DNA of 64,000 nt from NCBI GenBank assembly GCA_934636865.1, contig CAKUBI010000001.1, positions 1-64,000 of the forward strand, in the 5' to 3' direction. The translations under genes were made by a program, and so were the position numbers. This document shows, piece after piece, positions 26,304 to 32,885 of this stretch. Origin of the DNA: an uncultured Oscillospiraceae bacterium (GTDB taxonomy: Bacteria; Bacillota; Clostridia; Oscillospirales; Oscillospiraceae). The notes beneath the pieces were generated by a model. The model saw only the letters and a program-made list of their open reading frames with translations. It did no database searches and was not told where the DNA came from. Each line of letters opens with the position of its first letter. The stretch's first letter is position 1.

Positions 26304-27095
26304 ATGGTAAATTATCCTGAGAAAGAAATCTACACCTACGAGGACCTTGTTCAGATCCTGCGCATTCTGCGCGCGCCGGGCGGCTGCCCGTGGGACCGGG
26401 AACAGACGCATCTGAGTAACCGCCGCAACTTCCTGGAGGAAGCCTACGAGGCCGCCGAGGCCTTTGATCTCGACGACCCGGAGCTGATGAAGGAAGAGCT
26501 CGGCGATATGCTGATGCAGGTCCTCTTCAACATTCACATGGAAGAGGATATGGGCCGCTTCACGACCGACGATGTGACCGACCATGTCGTGCGCAAGCTC
26601 ATCTTCCGCCACCCGCACGTGTTCGCCTCTGCAAATGCGGACACGACCGAGCAGGTGCTCGTCAACTGGGACAAGCTCAAGCGGCAGGAAAAGGGCCAGC
26701 GCACCACCGCCGAGGCGATGGATTCCGTCGCCCGGTCGCTCCCCGCGCTCTGGCGGGCGGACAAGCTGCAGAGCAAGGCCGCGAAGGCGGGCTTCGAGTT
26801 TGCCGGCGTCAGCGGCGCGCTCGACAAGCTCGACGAGGAAACGCGCGAGCTGCGCGAAGCCGTAGAAAACGGCACGAACTTTGAAGAAGAGCTGGGCGAC
26901 GTGCTTTTCGCCGCCGTGAAGGTTGGCCGCTTCTGCGGCGTCGATCCCGAAGCGGCGCTTACCAGGACCTGCGAAAAATTCATCTCCCGCTTCCGCTCCG
27001 TGGAGCAGACTGTCGCCGCGCGCGGCGAGGAGATGTCCGCGCTGCCGCTCGACGAGCTCACGGCGCTGTGGAACGCCGCCAAACACCCCGAATGA
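26304..27095 (+). CDS. mazG: Nucleoside triphosphate pyrophosphohydrolase MazG
   Basis: MazG hydrolyses (d)NTPs to monophosphates and pyrophosphate. The 263-residue protein has two MazG domains: the first carries CPWDREQTHLSNRRNFLEEA and the metal site EELGDMLMQVLFN near residue 65, the second carries EELGDVLFAAVKVGRF near 200. The ATG at 26304 gives the usual MazG N-terminus (EDLVQILRILRAPGGCPWD); the open frame runs further upstream but overlaps the previous gene. It lacks the methyltransferase domain found in B. subtilis YabN. Confidence 0.94.
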   Translation: MVNYPEKEIYTYEDLVQILRILRAPGGCPWDREQTHLSNRRNFLEEAYEAAEAFDLDDPELMKEELGDMLMQVLFNIHMEEDMGRFTTDDVTDHVVRKLIFRHPHVFASANADTTEQVLVNWDKLKRQEKGQRTTAEAMDSVARSLPALWRADKLQSKAAKAGFEFAGVSGALDKLDEETRELREAVENGTNFEEELGDVLFAAVKVGRFCGVDPEAALTRTCEKFISRFRSVEQTVAARGEEMSALPLDELTALWNAAKHPE

Positions 27096-27127
27096 TAAGG
27101 GCGTTATCCGCCTTTTGTCATATATCC

Positions 27128-27146
27128 CCGGAATATTCTATTCCGG
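27128..27146. promoter_or_regulatory. Perfect inverted repeat upstream of hup
   Basis: CCGGAATA (27128-27135) and TATTCCGG (27139-27146) are exact inverted repeats around TTC, 16 bases before the hup ribosome site. It could be an operator or a leader hairpin; there is no T-run. Confidence 0.5.
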
Positions 27147-27175
27147 ATACCAATAACAATCAGGAGGATCTCACA

Positions 27176-27451
27176 ATGAACAAGACTGAACTCATTGCTG
27201 CCGTTGCAGAAAAAGCGAGCATTTCCAAGAAGGAGTCCGAGGTTGTGATCAACGCCGCCCTCGACACCATTATCGACTCTCTCAAGAACGACGAAAAGGT
27301 CCAGCTCGTCGGCTTCGGCTCTTTCGAGACCAAGCACCGCGCCGAGCGCACCGGCCGCAACCCCAAGACCAAGGAGAGCATCACCATCGCCGCTTCCAAG
27401 GTCCCGACCTTCAAGGCCGGCAAGGCGTTCAAGGACGCTGTTGCGGAGTAA
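27176..27451 (+). CDS. hup: DNA-binding protein HU
   Basis: HU is the histone-like nucleoid protein that bends DNA as a dimer. The 91-residue protein has the complete fold: MNKTELIAAVAEKA helix, VQLVGFGSFE turn, and the arm with RTGRNPKTKE and the intercalating Pro region. ATG at 27176 is set by AGGAGG at 27162-27167; an upstream in-frame extension is not protein-like. It lies between mazG and rqcP, an insertion relative to the Bacillus order. Confidence 0.96.
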   Translation: MNKTELIAAVAEKASISKKESEVVINAALDTIIDSLKNDEKVQLVGFGSFETKHRAERTGRNPKTKESITIAASKVPTFKAGKAFKDAVAE

Positions 27452-27464
27452 TTCCGGAGCATCC

Positions 27465-27719
27465 ATGCGACTGGACAAGTATCTCAAGGTCTCGCGGCTC
27501 ATCAAGCGCCGCACCGTGGCGAACGAGGCCTGCGACGGCGGCCGCGTCACGGTCAACGGCAAGGTCGCCCGCGCGTCCTACGACGTGAAGGTCGGCGACG
27601 TGATCGCGCTGCACTTCGGCGAGCGCACTCTCGCCGTGGAAGTGCTGGACGTATCCGAGACCGCCGGCAAGAGCGAGGCGTCCCTCCTCTACCGGGAGGT
27701 TTCCGCCCCGCAGGCATGA
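27465..27719 (+). CDS. rqcP: RNA-binding S4 domain protein RqcP
   Basis: This 84-residue S4-domain protein has RLDKYLKVSRLIKRRTVANE and the VNGKVARASYDVKVGD loop. RqcP (YabO/Hsp15 family) works with RqcH on stalled 50S subunits in ribosome quality control, adding Ala tails. The ATG at 27465 is 13 bases after the HU stop. The position after mazG and before yabP matches Bacillus and supports RqcP over HslR. Confidence 0.9.
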   Translation: MRLDKYLKVSRLIKRRTVANEACDGGRVTVNGKVARASYDVKVGDVIALHFGERTLAVEVLDVSETAGKSEASLLYREVSAPQA

Positions 27720-27749
27720 TCTCAGGCATCGCGCAGTTCTGATCCGGAC

Positions 27750-27787
27750 GCGCCCTTCATACATTGTGGTATGGAGGGCGCTTTTTT
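27750..27787 (+). terminator. Terminator between rqcP and yabP
   Basis: GCGCCCTTCATAC (27750-27762) pairs with GTATGGAGGGCGC (27769-27781) with one G-U pair around ATTGTG, followed by six T. It separates housekeeping mazG-hup-rqcP from the sporulation genes. Confidence 0.85.
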
Positions 27788-27817
27788 GCGCCCGCAGGCG
27801 AAAGGATGGGTTCTGCC

Positions 27818-28099
27818 ATGACGTATGATTCTTCCCCCGCTTCTCCCCAGCGCATCGAAATGACCGCCCGCTCGCACCTGAGCGTCACGGGCGTGGAGGA
27901 TGTGGACCGCTTCGATGAAAACGAGATCGTGATGAACACCGGCGAGGGCGTGCTGATCGTCACGGGCGAGGGGCTGCACATCGGCAAGCTCAGCCTGGAC
28001 GGCGGCGAGCTGCACGTGGACGGGCGCATCGACTCGCTCTCCTTCGAGGACGCGCCCGCGGGCCGCGGCGGATTCCTCTCGCGCCTTTTCGGGGGCTGA
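27818..28099 (+). CDS. yabP: Sporulation protein YabP
   Basis: This 93-residue protein matches the YabP/YqfC beta-rich family: SHLSVTGVEDVDRFDENEIV and LIVTGEGLHIGKLSLDGGEL are the conserved blocks. YabP is needed for normal spore cortex assembly in Bacillus. The first in-frame ATG (27806) abuts its AAAGG with no spacing, so the ATG at 27818 is preferred. Four bases separate its stop from yabQ. Confidence 0.85.
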   Translation: MTYDSSPASPQRIEMTARSHLSVTGVEDVDRFDENEIVMNTGEGVLIVTGEGLHIGKLSLDGGELHVDGRIDSLSFEDAPAGRGGFLSRLFGG

Positions 28100-28103
28100 G
28101 GCG

Positions 28104-28808
28104 ATGGGCTTCCCGCTCGCCTTGCAGGCGGAGGGGTTCTTTTCCTCCCTCCTGCTGGGGATCGTCCTCGCGCTTCTTTACGATCTTCTGCGCGCCCTGC
28201 GCGTGCACCGCGGGGCGGCCCGCGCCCTCACGGGCGTGCTCGATGCGCTCTACTGCCTGCTCTTTTCGCTGCTGGTGTTTCTCTTTTCCCTGCGCGTGGG
28301 CGGGGGCGAGCTGCGGCTCTACATGATCGCCGCGGCGCTGGCGGGCGCGCTCTTTTACTTTCTGCTTGCAACAAGACTGCTTCGTCCGCTGTGGGCCTTC
28401 TGGGCGGAGGTGGTGTTCTCGCTCTGCGCGCTCGCGGCCGCTCCGCTGCGCGCGCTGAAAAGGGCTTATGGTAAACTTGCCAAACTTTGCAAAAGATACT
28501 TTCTTTTTTCCAGAAACCGGCTTATAATAAATGCGTATGGGCGCGGCGCGATGCGCGCGCGGCGCCGGACGCGGAAAAAAGGAGGGGCAGCGCATGGCAA
28601 AGGTCAAGGAAGCGAAGAAGCGCACGAGCTTTCTCACGATGCTCGTGATCGCGGTGCTGATCGTCCTCGTGGGCGTGCAGCTCATCCACCTGCGCGCGCA
28701 GATCGAGTCGGCGCAGGCCGAGCAGGCGGCCCTTCAGAGCAAGCTGGACGCCGCCAAGCAGGAGAACGACGCGCTGTCCTCCGCGCTCGAAAAGGCCGAC
28801 GATCCTGA
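28104..28808 (+). CDS. yabQ: Spore cortex biosynthesis protein YabQ, with long C-terminal overlap of divIC
   Basis: The first 140 or so residues are YabQ-like: an opening LALQAEGFFSSLLLGIVLAL, then about four membrane segments and a basic loop RALKRAYGKLAKLCKRYFLF. YabQ is a membrane protein of spore cortex formation. The frame does not stop there but continues for about 90 Arg/Gly-rich residues, overlapping divIC (28594 on) by 215 bases in another frame. The tail looks like out-of-frame divIC sequence and not a domain. The real gene probably lost its original stop; an annotation ending near 28550 would lack a stop codon. Confidence 0.75.
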   Translation: MGFPLALQAEGFFSSLLLGIVLALLYDLLRALRVHRGAARALTGVLDALYCLLFSLLVFLFSLRVGGGELRLYMIAAALAGALFYFLLATRLLRPLWAFWAEVVFSLCALAAAPLRALKRAYGKLAKLCKRYFLFSRNRLIINAYGRGAMRARRRTRKKGGAAHGKGQGSEEAHELSHDARDRGADRPRGRAAHPPARADRVGAGRAGGPSEQAGRRQAGERRAVLRARKGRRS

Positions 28809-28887
28809 GTTTTTGCAGGAGCTGGCGCGCGACCAGCTGGGCTACGTCACGCCGGGCGAGAAATCGTTTTACGACGTGAGCAACTGA
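28594..28887 (+). CDS. divIC: Septum formation initiator DivIC/FtsB family
   Basis: This 97-residue bitopic protein has a short basic cytoplasmic end, one membrane helix (LTMLVIAVLIVLVGVQLI, about residues 14-31) and an extracellular coiled coil (HLRAQIESAQAEQAALQS on), ending with LARDQLGYVTPGEK, the DivIC/FtsB signature. It works with FtsL and DivIB at the division site. ATG at 28594 is supported by AGGAGG; an upstream ATG at 28531 has no site. A TATAAT at 28523-28528 may give it a separate promoter inside yabQ. Confidence 0.9.
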   Translation: MAKVKEAKKRTSFLTMLVIAVLIVLVGVQLIHLRAQIESAQAEQAALQSKLDAAKQENDALSSALEKADDPEFLQELARDQLGYVTPGEKSFYDVSN

Positions 28888-28902
28888 AAAAGAGATATGC
28901 GG

Positions 28903-28928
28903 AAAAGCGCCCTGACGGGCGCTTTTTT
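28903..28928 (+). terminator. Terminator after divIC
   Basis: AAAAGCGCCC and GGGCGCTTTT pair around TGAC, followed by more T. It closes the yabP-yabQ-divIC unit. Confidence 0.88.
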
Positions 28929-28935
28929 CATGCGC

Positions 28936-29001
28936 AAAAAAGGGGCCGCTGCTGCAAAGCGCATCAGCGGCCCAAATGGGTGGGATATTGGAAAGCTTCC
29001 G
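28936..29001 (-). ncRNA. Candidate small RNA (promoter to terminator, minus strand)
   Basis: In the 343-base gap between divIC and hpf the minus strand has its own promoter (TTGACG at 29031-29036, 17 bases, TATCAT at 29008-29013) and, about 60 bases downstream, a terminator: a 9-bp GGGCCGCTG/CAGCGGCCC stem with a 13-base loop and a six-T run at 28936-28941. The predicted transcript of about 66 nt also holds a GGAAGCTTTCC self-pairing block. No ribosome site or short coding frame is obvious. No known small-RNA family is recognised. Expression is not shown, so this is a candidate only. Confidence 0.45.
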
Positions 29002-29007
29002 ATGCTT

Positions 29008-29036
29008 ATGATATCCCGCCTGTCCAAAATCGTCAA
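29008..29036 (-). promoter_or_regulatory. Minus-strand promoter of the candidate small RNA
   Basis: TTGACG (29031-29036), a 17-base spacer and TATCAT (29008-29013) read on the minus strand, with no minus-strand gene before the small-RNA terminator. Confidence 0.5.
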
Positions 29037-29136
29037 TGGAAGCTTTTGTCGCTTCCGCGCAGCATCTGTCGAAGCCCGTCGGCTCGTCCGTTTTTCGTCT
29101 CTTTGCACAAAATCGCAGTTTTAACACTTCGTTCAT

Positions 29137-29165
29137 TTGATATTTTCGTTCATCTGTGCTATGAT
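29137..29165 (+). promoter_or_regulatory. Promoter of hpf
   Basis: TTGATA (29137-29142) and TATGAT (29160-29165) are 17 bases apart, about 65 bases before the hpf start. The leader contains an imperfect hairpin around AGAACCGCTCCGGTCCC. Confidence 0.8.
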
Positions 29166-29230
29166 ACAGAAAAGGAAAAAGAACCGCTCCGGTCCCTTTT
29201 CCTTCCTCACCAACGAAAGGAGCCAACATC

Positions 29231-29782
29231 ATGAAATTCACCTACACCTGCAAAAAGATCTCCCTGAATGATTCCGTCAAGGCCTACGCCGAGAAAAAGG
29301 TCGGCAAGCTGGAAAAGTTTTTCAAGGAAGAGCCCGAGGCTTCTGTCACCTTCTCCGTTGAGAAGAAAAACCGCTGTGTCGCCGAGATCATGCTCCGCGG
29401 CGCAAACGGCACGCTGTTCCGCGCGGTATGTGAGGACCCGGACGGCGACATGCGCGGCGCGATCGACGAGGCCGCCGCCCAGATCGAGCGCAAGATCCGC
29501 AAGAACAAGACCCGCCTTGCCAAGAACCTGCGCGCCGAAGCCGTGCTGCCCGAGCTTCCCGAGGAGTTCGAGGCGCACGAGGAGGGCGAGTTCGACATCG
29601 TGCGCACCAAGCGCTTCACCGTCAAGCCCATGAGCGTGGAGGAGGCCATTTTGCAGATGAACCTGCTCGGCCACAGCTTCTTCGTCTTCCGCAACACCGA
29701 CTTCGGCGACGCGATCTGCGTCGTTTACCGCCGCAACAACGGCGGCTACGGCATCATCGAGACCGAGGACGACGAGGAGTAA
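29231..29782 (+). CDS. hpf: Ribosome hibernation promoting factor, long form
   Basis: Long HPF dimerises 70S ribosomes into inactive 100S particles in stationary phase. The 183-residue protein has the N-terminal HPF/RaiA domain (about residues 1-100, ISLNDSVKAYAEKKVGKLEK) and the C-terminal dimerisation domain (about 125-180, VRTKRFTVKPMSVEEAILQM, then GHSFFVFRNT). The AAAGGAG site is eight bases from ATG. It is a monocistron with its own promoter and terminator. Confidence 0.95.
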   Translation: MKFTYTCKKISLNDSVKAYAEKKVGKLEKFFKEEPEASVTFSVEKKNRCVAEIMLRGANGTLFRAVCEDPDGDMRGAIDEAAAQIERKIRKNKTRLAKNLRAEAVLPELPEEFEAHEEGEFDIVRTKRFTVKPMSVEEAILQMNLLGHSFFVFRNTDFGDAICVVYRRNNGGYGIIETEDDEE

Positions 29783-29802
29783 GGCGTTAAATGTAAATAC
29801 AG

Positions 29803-29836
29803 AAAGGGCGGAACTCAGGTTCCGCCCTTTCCTTAT
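29803..29836 (+). terminator. Terminator after hpf
   Basis: AAAGGGCGGAAC and GTTCCGCCCTTT pair around TCAG; the T-run is short and interrupted. Confidence 0.75.
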
Positions 29837-29889
29837 CCGCCGCCCCATGCTATACTGAGCCTGTTACTTTGGAAAAAAGGAGACTGCCT

Positions 29890-31086
29890 ATGAACCGCTT
29901 TTTCTGCCGCGCGTTCCAGTGCTGCTTTGCGCTCGGCGCGCACCTTCTGCCCTGGCGCAGGCCGAAGGTCTATACCGGCCCCGGCAGTCTCCTGCGCGTA
30001 TCTGACATCCTGCAAAAAGAGGGGCTGCGCCGCCCCTTCGTCGTCGCGAGCCGCCGCCAGTGCGCGGACGAGCACTTCCGACTGCTGCAGGAGGTGCTCG
30101 ACGAGCAGGACATTCTGCTCTCCATCTATTCCTCTGTTGAGCCGAACCCCTCGGTCGAGACGGCAGAGCGGATCGCGGCGCAGTACCGGCTCGACCGCTG
30201 CGACTGCTTCCTTGTCATCGGCGGCGGCTCGCCGATGGACGCAGCCAAGGCCGCCGCGGCGCATCTCGCGCGCCCGGAAAAGCCGCTCGCCCGGCTCGGG
30301 GGACTTTTAAAGGTCCGCCGCCGCGTCCCGCCGCTCATCGCCGTGCCCACAACGGCGGGCACGGGGTCGGAGACGACCATCGCCGCCGTCGTAACAGACG
30401 GGCGCCACAAGTATTCCATCTCCGATCTCTGCCTCATCCCGCGCTATGCCATTTTAGACCCCACGCTCTCCGCCGGCCTGCCGCCGCGCATCACGGCGGA
30501 GACGGGCATGGACGCGCTGACGCACGCGGTCGAAGCGTACCTGAGCCGCTTTTATAACACCGTCGAGACCCGCGCGCTCGCAGAAAGCGCCGTTGTGGCC
30601 ATCTTCTCGCACCTCGAGCGCGCGTACCGCGACGGCGCGTCCCTGCCTGACCGCGCGGCGATGCTTCAGGCTTCGTTCGACGCGGGCGCAGCCTTCACGC
30701 GCGCGAGCGTCGGCAATGTGCACGCCATCGCCCACACGCTCGGCGGGCTTTACGGCGTGCCCCATGGCCTTGCCAACGCGGTGCTCCTGCCCATCGTGCT
30801 CGACGATTACGGTCCGGCGGCCTATCCCCGCCTTGCGCGCCTTGCTTCGCTCGCAGGTCTTGCGGGCGAGACGGAGGAAGCGCGCGCCAGGGCGTTTATC
30901 GCCGGGATAAGCGCGATGAACGCGCGCATGGGCATCCCCGATCACTTTGACTGCATCCGCGATGAGGACATCCCGCTCATGGCCCGCTGGGCCGCGCAGG
31001 AGGCGAACCCCGTCTACCCCGTGCCGGTCATTTATGACGAGCCGCGCTTTGCGCGCGTCATCGAGAGATCGCGGCACGCGCGATAA
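29890..31086 (+). CDS. Iron-containing alcohol dehydrogenase
   Basis: This 398-residue group III (Fe-ADH) dehydrogenase has the NAD-binding GGGSPMDAAKA near residue 117, the AVPTTAGTGSETT phosphate motif, and the metal site formed by GMDALTHAVEAYLS near 210 and HAIAHTLGGLYGVPHGLANA near 280, with Asp and three His in place. The substrate cannot be told from sequence; butanol, propanediol and lactaldehyde enzymes share these motifs. ATG at 29890 is chosen over an upstream TTG because AAGGAGA precedes it. It stands alone between hpf and the phosphatidyltransferase. Confidence 0.9.
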   Translation: MNRFFCRAFQCCFALGAHLLPWRRPKVYTGPGSLLRVSDILQKEGLRRPFVVASRRQCADEHFRLLQEVLDEQDILLSIYSSVEPNPSVETAERIAAQYRLDRCDCFLVIGGGSPMDAAKAAAAHLARPEKPLARLGGLLKVRRRVPPLIAVPTTAGTGSETTIAAVVTDGRHKYSISDLCLIPRYAILDPTLSAGLPPRITAETGMDALTHAVEAYLSRFYNTVETRALAESAVVAIFSHLERAYRDGASLPDRAAMLQASFDAGAAFTRASVGNVHAIAHTLGGLYGVPHGLANAVLLPIVLDDYGPAAYPRLARLASLAGLAGETEEARARAFIAGISAMNARMGIPDHFDCIRDEDIPLMARWAAQEANPVYPVPVIYDEPRFARVIERSRHAR

Positions 31087-31175
31087 CCTTATCGCCGTCT
31101 TAACCCCGTTTCCTTTGCCACGCCCCGCCGCGGCTGGTATAATCAAAGCATCAAACCAGGATGGGACTGATCCGC

Positions 31176-31799
31176 ATGATCGGCGTTTACGATTATACCG
31201 TGCTCGCGACCTACCTTGCCCTGCTGTTGGGCCTTGGCGGCATCTACGCCGCCTTTCAGGCGCGTCCCCTCCCCGCGATGCTCGCACTGATGCTCGCGGG
31301 ACTGCTCGACGCGTTCGACGGGCGCATTGCCCGCACGAAGAAAAACCGTACCGAGCAGGAAAAGCGCTTCGGCATCCAGATCGATTCGCTCAACGACCTT
31401 GTCTGCTTCGGCGTGCTGCCCGCCGTGATCGGCTGGTCCACGGGCTGCACCCGGTTCTGGTTCCTTGCGACGATGGCGTTTTTCGTGCTCTGCGCGCTCA
31501 TCCGCCTTGCCTATTTCAACGTCAGCGAGGAGGCGCGGCAGGACAAAACGAACGAGAACCGGCACTATTACCTCGGCGTACCGGTCACGGCGTCGGCCGT
31601 CGTGATGCCGCTTTTCTACCTGCTGGCGCTGTATCTCGATCTCAGCTGCGCCGCCGCCTACGCCTTCGGTGCCTTTGTGCTCGGCGTGCTCTACATCACG
31701 CCCCTGCACGTGCGCAAGATCGGTCTGCGCGGCGTGGCGCTGATCGCCGTCCTCGGCGCGGCGGAGTTTTTCGCGCTGCTGCATATGCTGAGATCATAG
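31176..31799 (+). CDS. pssA: CDP-diacylglycerol-serine O-phosphatidyltransferase-like membrane enzyme
   Basis: This 207-residue CDP-alcohol phosphatidyltransferase has six to seven membrane segments and the full catalytic motif, DAFDGRIAR and, after a short gap, GIQIDSLNDL, with all the Asp residues that bind the metal pair. The N-terminus MIGVYDYTVLATYL resembles phosphatidylserine synthases. An ATG 15 bases upstream (31161) is also possible but has poor ribosome-site spacing. Another CDP-alcohol acceptor cannot be ruled out; no decarboxylase gene is adjacent. Confidence 0.82.
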   Translation: MIGVYDYTVLATYLALLLGLGGIYAAFQARPLPAMLALMLAGLLDAFDGRIARTKKNRTEQEKRFGIQIDSLNDLVCFGVLPAVIGWSTGCTRFWFLATMAFFVLCALIRLAYFNVSEEARQDKTNENRHYYLGVPVTASAVVMPLFYLLALYLDLSCAAAYAFGAFVLGVLYITPLHVRKIGLRGVALIAVLGAAEFFALLHMLRS

Positions 31800-31826
31800 C
31801 TTTTTCTATCTCTCTCCCCCCACATC

Positions 31827-31857
31827 GCCCGGAAGGCCCACCCTTCCGGGCACTTTT
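31827..31857 (+). terminator. Terminator after pssA
   Basis: GCCCGGAAGG (31827-31836) and CCTTCCGGGC (31842-31851) pair around CCCAC, followed by five T. Confidence 0.85.
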
Positions 31858-31980
31858 TGCCCGCAGCCCCGCGCCATCCCCGCCAGGCGCATGCCGCAGC
31901 GGCAAAGCCGCTGACAATGCGCCTAAGCGTCGCAGACTTTGCCGCCCGCAGGCGGCAAGGCACGAAGCGGAGCGAATCCC
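31858..31980. repeat. GC-rich extragenic palindromic stretch
   Basis: This stretch between two terminators has no gene and is made of short GC-rich dyads (GGCGCAT...ATGCGCC, AGCGGCAAAGCCGCT, TTGCCGCC...GGCGGCAA). A similar composition occurs near 46720-46810. It looks like degenerate extragenic repeat material. Confidence 0.4.
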
Positions 31981-31983
31981 CCT

Positions 31984-32024
31984 AAAAAGAGGGCCTGAGA
32001 GCAAAGCTCTCAGGCCCTCTTTTT
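31984..32024. terminator. Strong bidirectional terminator
   Basis: A 19-bp perfect stem, starting AAAAAGAGGGCCTGAGAGC, closes on an AAA loop (32003-32005). It overlaps the stop codon of the minus-strand SpoIIQ-like gene and can also back up the pssA terminator. Confidence 0.88.
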
Positions 32025-32760
32025 AAGTTAAAAATGTCTTCGGGTCGCACGGCACGCCGTCCTTTGTCACGGCGAAGTGCAGGTGCGCGGGCACGGCGAA
32101 CTCGGCGATGGACGTGCAGCCCACCGAGCCGATGACCTCGCCTGCGGAGACGCTCTGCCCCTCCGTCACCGCAAGCGCGCTCTGGAGATTCGAGTAGATC
32201 GTCTCGTAGCCGCCGTCGTGCGCGATGGTCACGCTCATGCCCATCAGGTCGTCGTCGATCACCTGCGTCACAACCCCGTCGCAGGCGGCGAGCACCTGCG
32301 TGCCGACCTCGGCGGCGATGTCCACGCCGTCATGCGTGCGCCAGTCGCCGAGCGTTTCATTGTACGCGAGCGCATCGACCGAGAAGGCCGCGACCTCCTC
32401 GCCCGTCAGCGGCGGCACAACGAGCCGCGGCTGCTCAGCTGCGACCTCCTGCGTGCTCTCCATGGCGGGGAGCGTGTCCTCCTCGCCGAGCGGCGCGTTC
32501 ATCACCGGCTCGTCCGTCTCAGGCTCCGGCGGCAGGAGCGCCGCTTCGTCAAAGTCCGATTCCGGCATCTGCACCGGCTCCTCCTGCACGGGGAGTTCCG
32601 TCTGTGAGGAAACGTCCTCCGCGTCCTGATCCGCCGTATGGTTCGGCAGCAGCGTCCAATAGCCCGCGACGGCCAGCGCCGTCACACCGAGGAACAGGGC
32701 TATGTATAAGCCCGTCCCGCCGAAGGAATGCCGCTTTGCGCGGCCGTTTGATCCTGCCAT
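32023..32760 (-). CDS. SpoIIQ-like M23 (LytM) family peptidase-fold protein
   Basis: This 245-residue protein has one N-terminal membrane anchor (about residues 17-37), a Glu/Pro-rich linker and a C-terminal M23 domain. FSVDALAYNETLGDWRTHDG resembles SpoIIQ proteins, which link the forespore to SpoIIIAH in the engulfed spore channel. The LytM metal motifs are intact: THDGVD near residue 142 and HLHF near 225; B. subtilis SpoIIQ lacks the first His, clostridial ones keep it. The ATG at 32760 has AAAGGA upstream, so a longer frame from 32820 is rejected. It stands alone. Confidence 0.72.
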   Translation of the reverse strand: MAGSNGRAKRHSFGGTGLYIALFLGVTALAVAGYWTLLPNHTADQDAEDVSSQTELPVQEEPVQMPESDFDEAALLPPEPETDEPVMNAPLGEEDTLPAMESTQEVAAEQPRLVVPPLTGEEVAAFSVDALAYNETLGDWRTHDGVDIAAEVGTQVLAACDGVVTQVIDDDLMGMSVTIAHDGGYETIYSNLQSALAVTEGQSVSAGEVIGSVGCTSIAEFAVPAHLHFAVTKDGVPCDPKTFLT

Positions 32761-32821
32761 GTTCGTTCCTTTCCGCCGCGTATCCTTAGGGCGCGGCTCC
32801 TGCAAAGTTGCGCGAGCCATG

Positions 32822-32861
32822 AAAAAAGCTCTGACGGTAGTGTGTACCGTCAGAGCTTTTT
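32822..32861 (-). terminator. Terminator after gpmI
   Basis: An 18-bp stem, AAGCTCTGACGGTA paired with TACCGTCAGAGCTT plus flanking A/T, closes on a GTGTG loop just beyond the gpmI stop. Confidence 0.88.
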
Positions 32862-32885
32862 CTAAACCTGTTTTTCTTCGATTTT

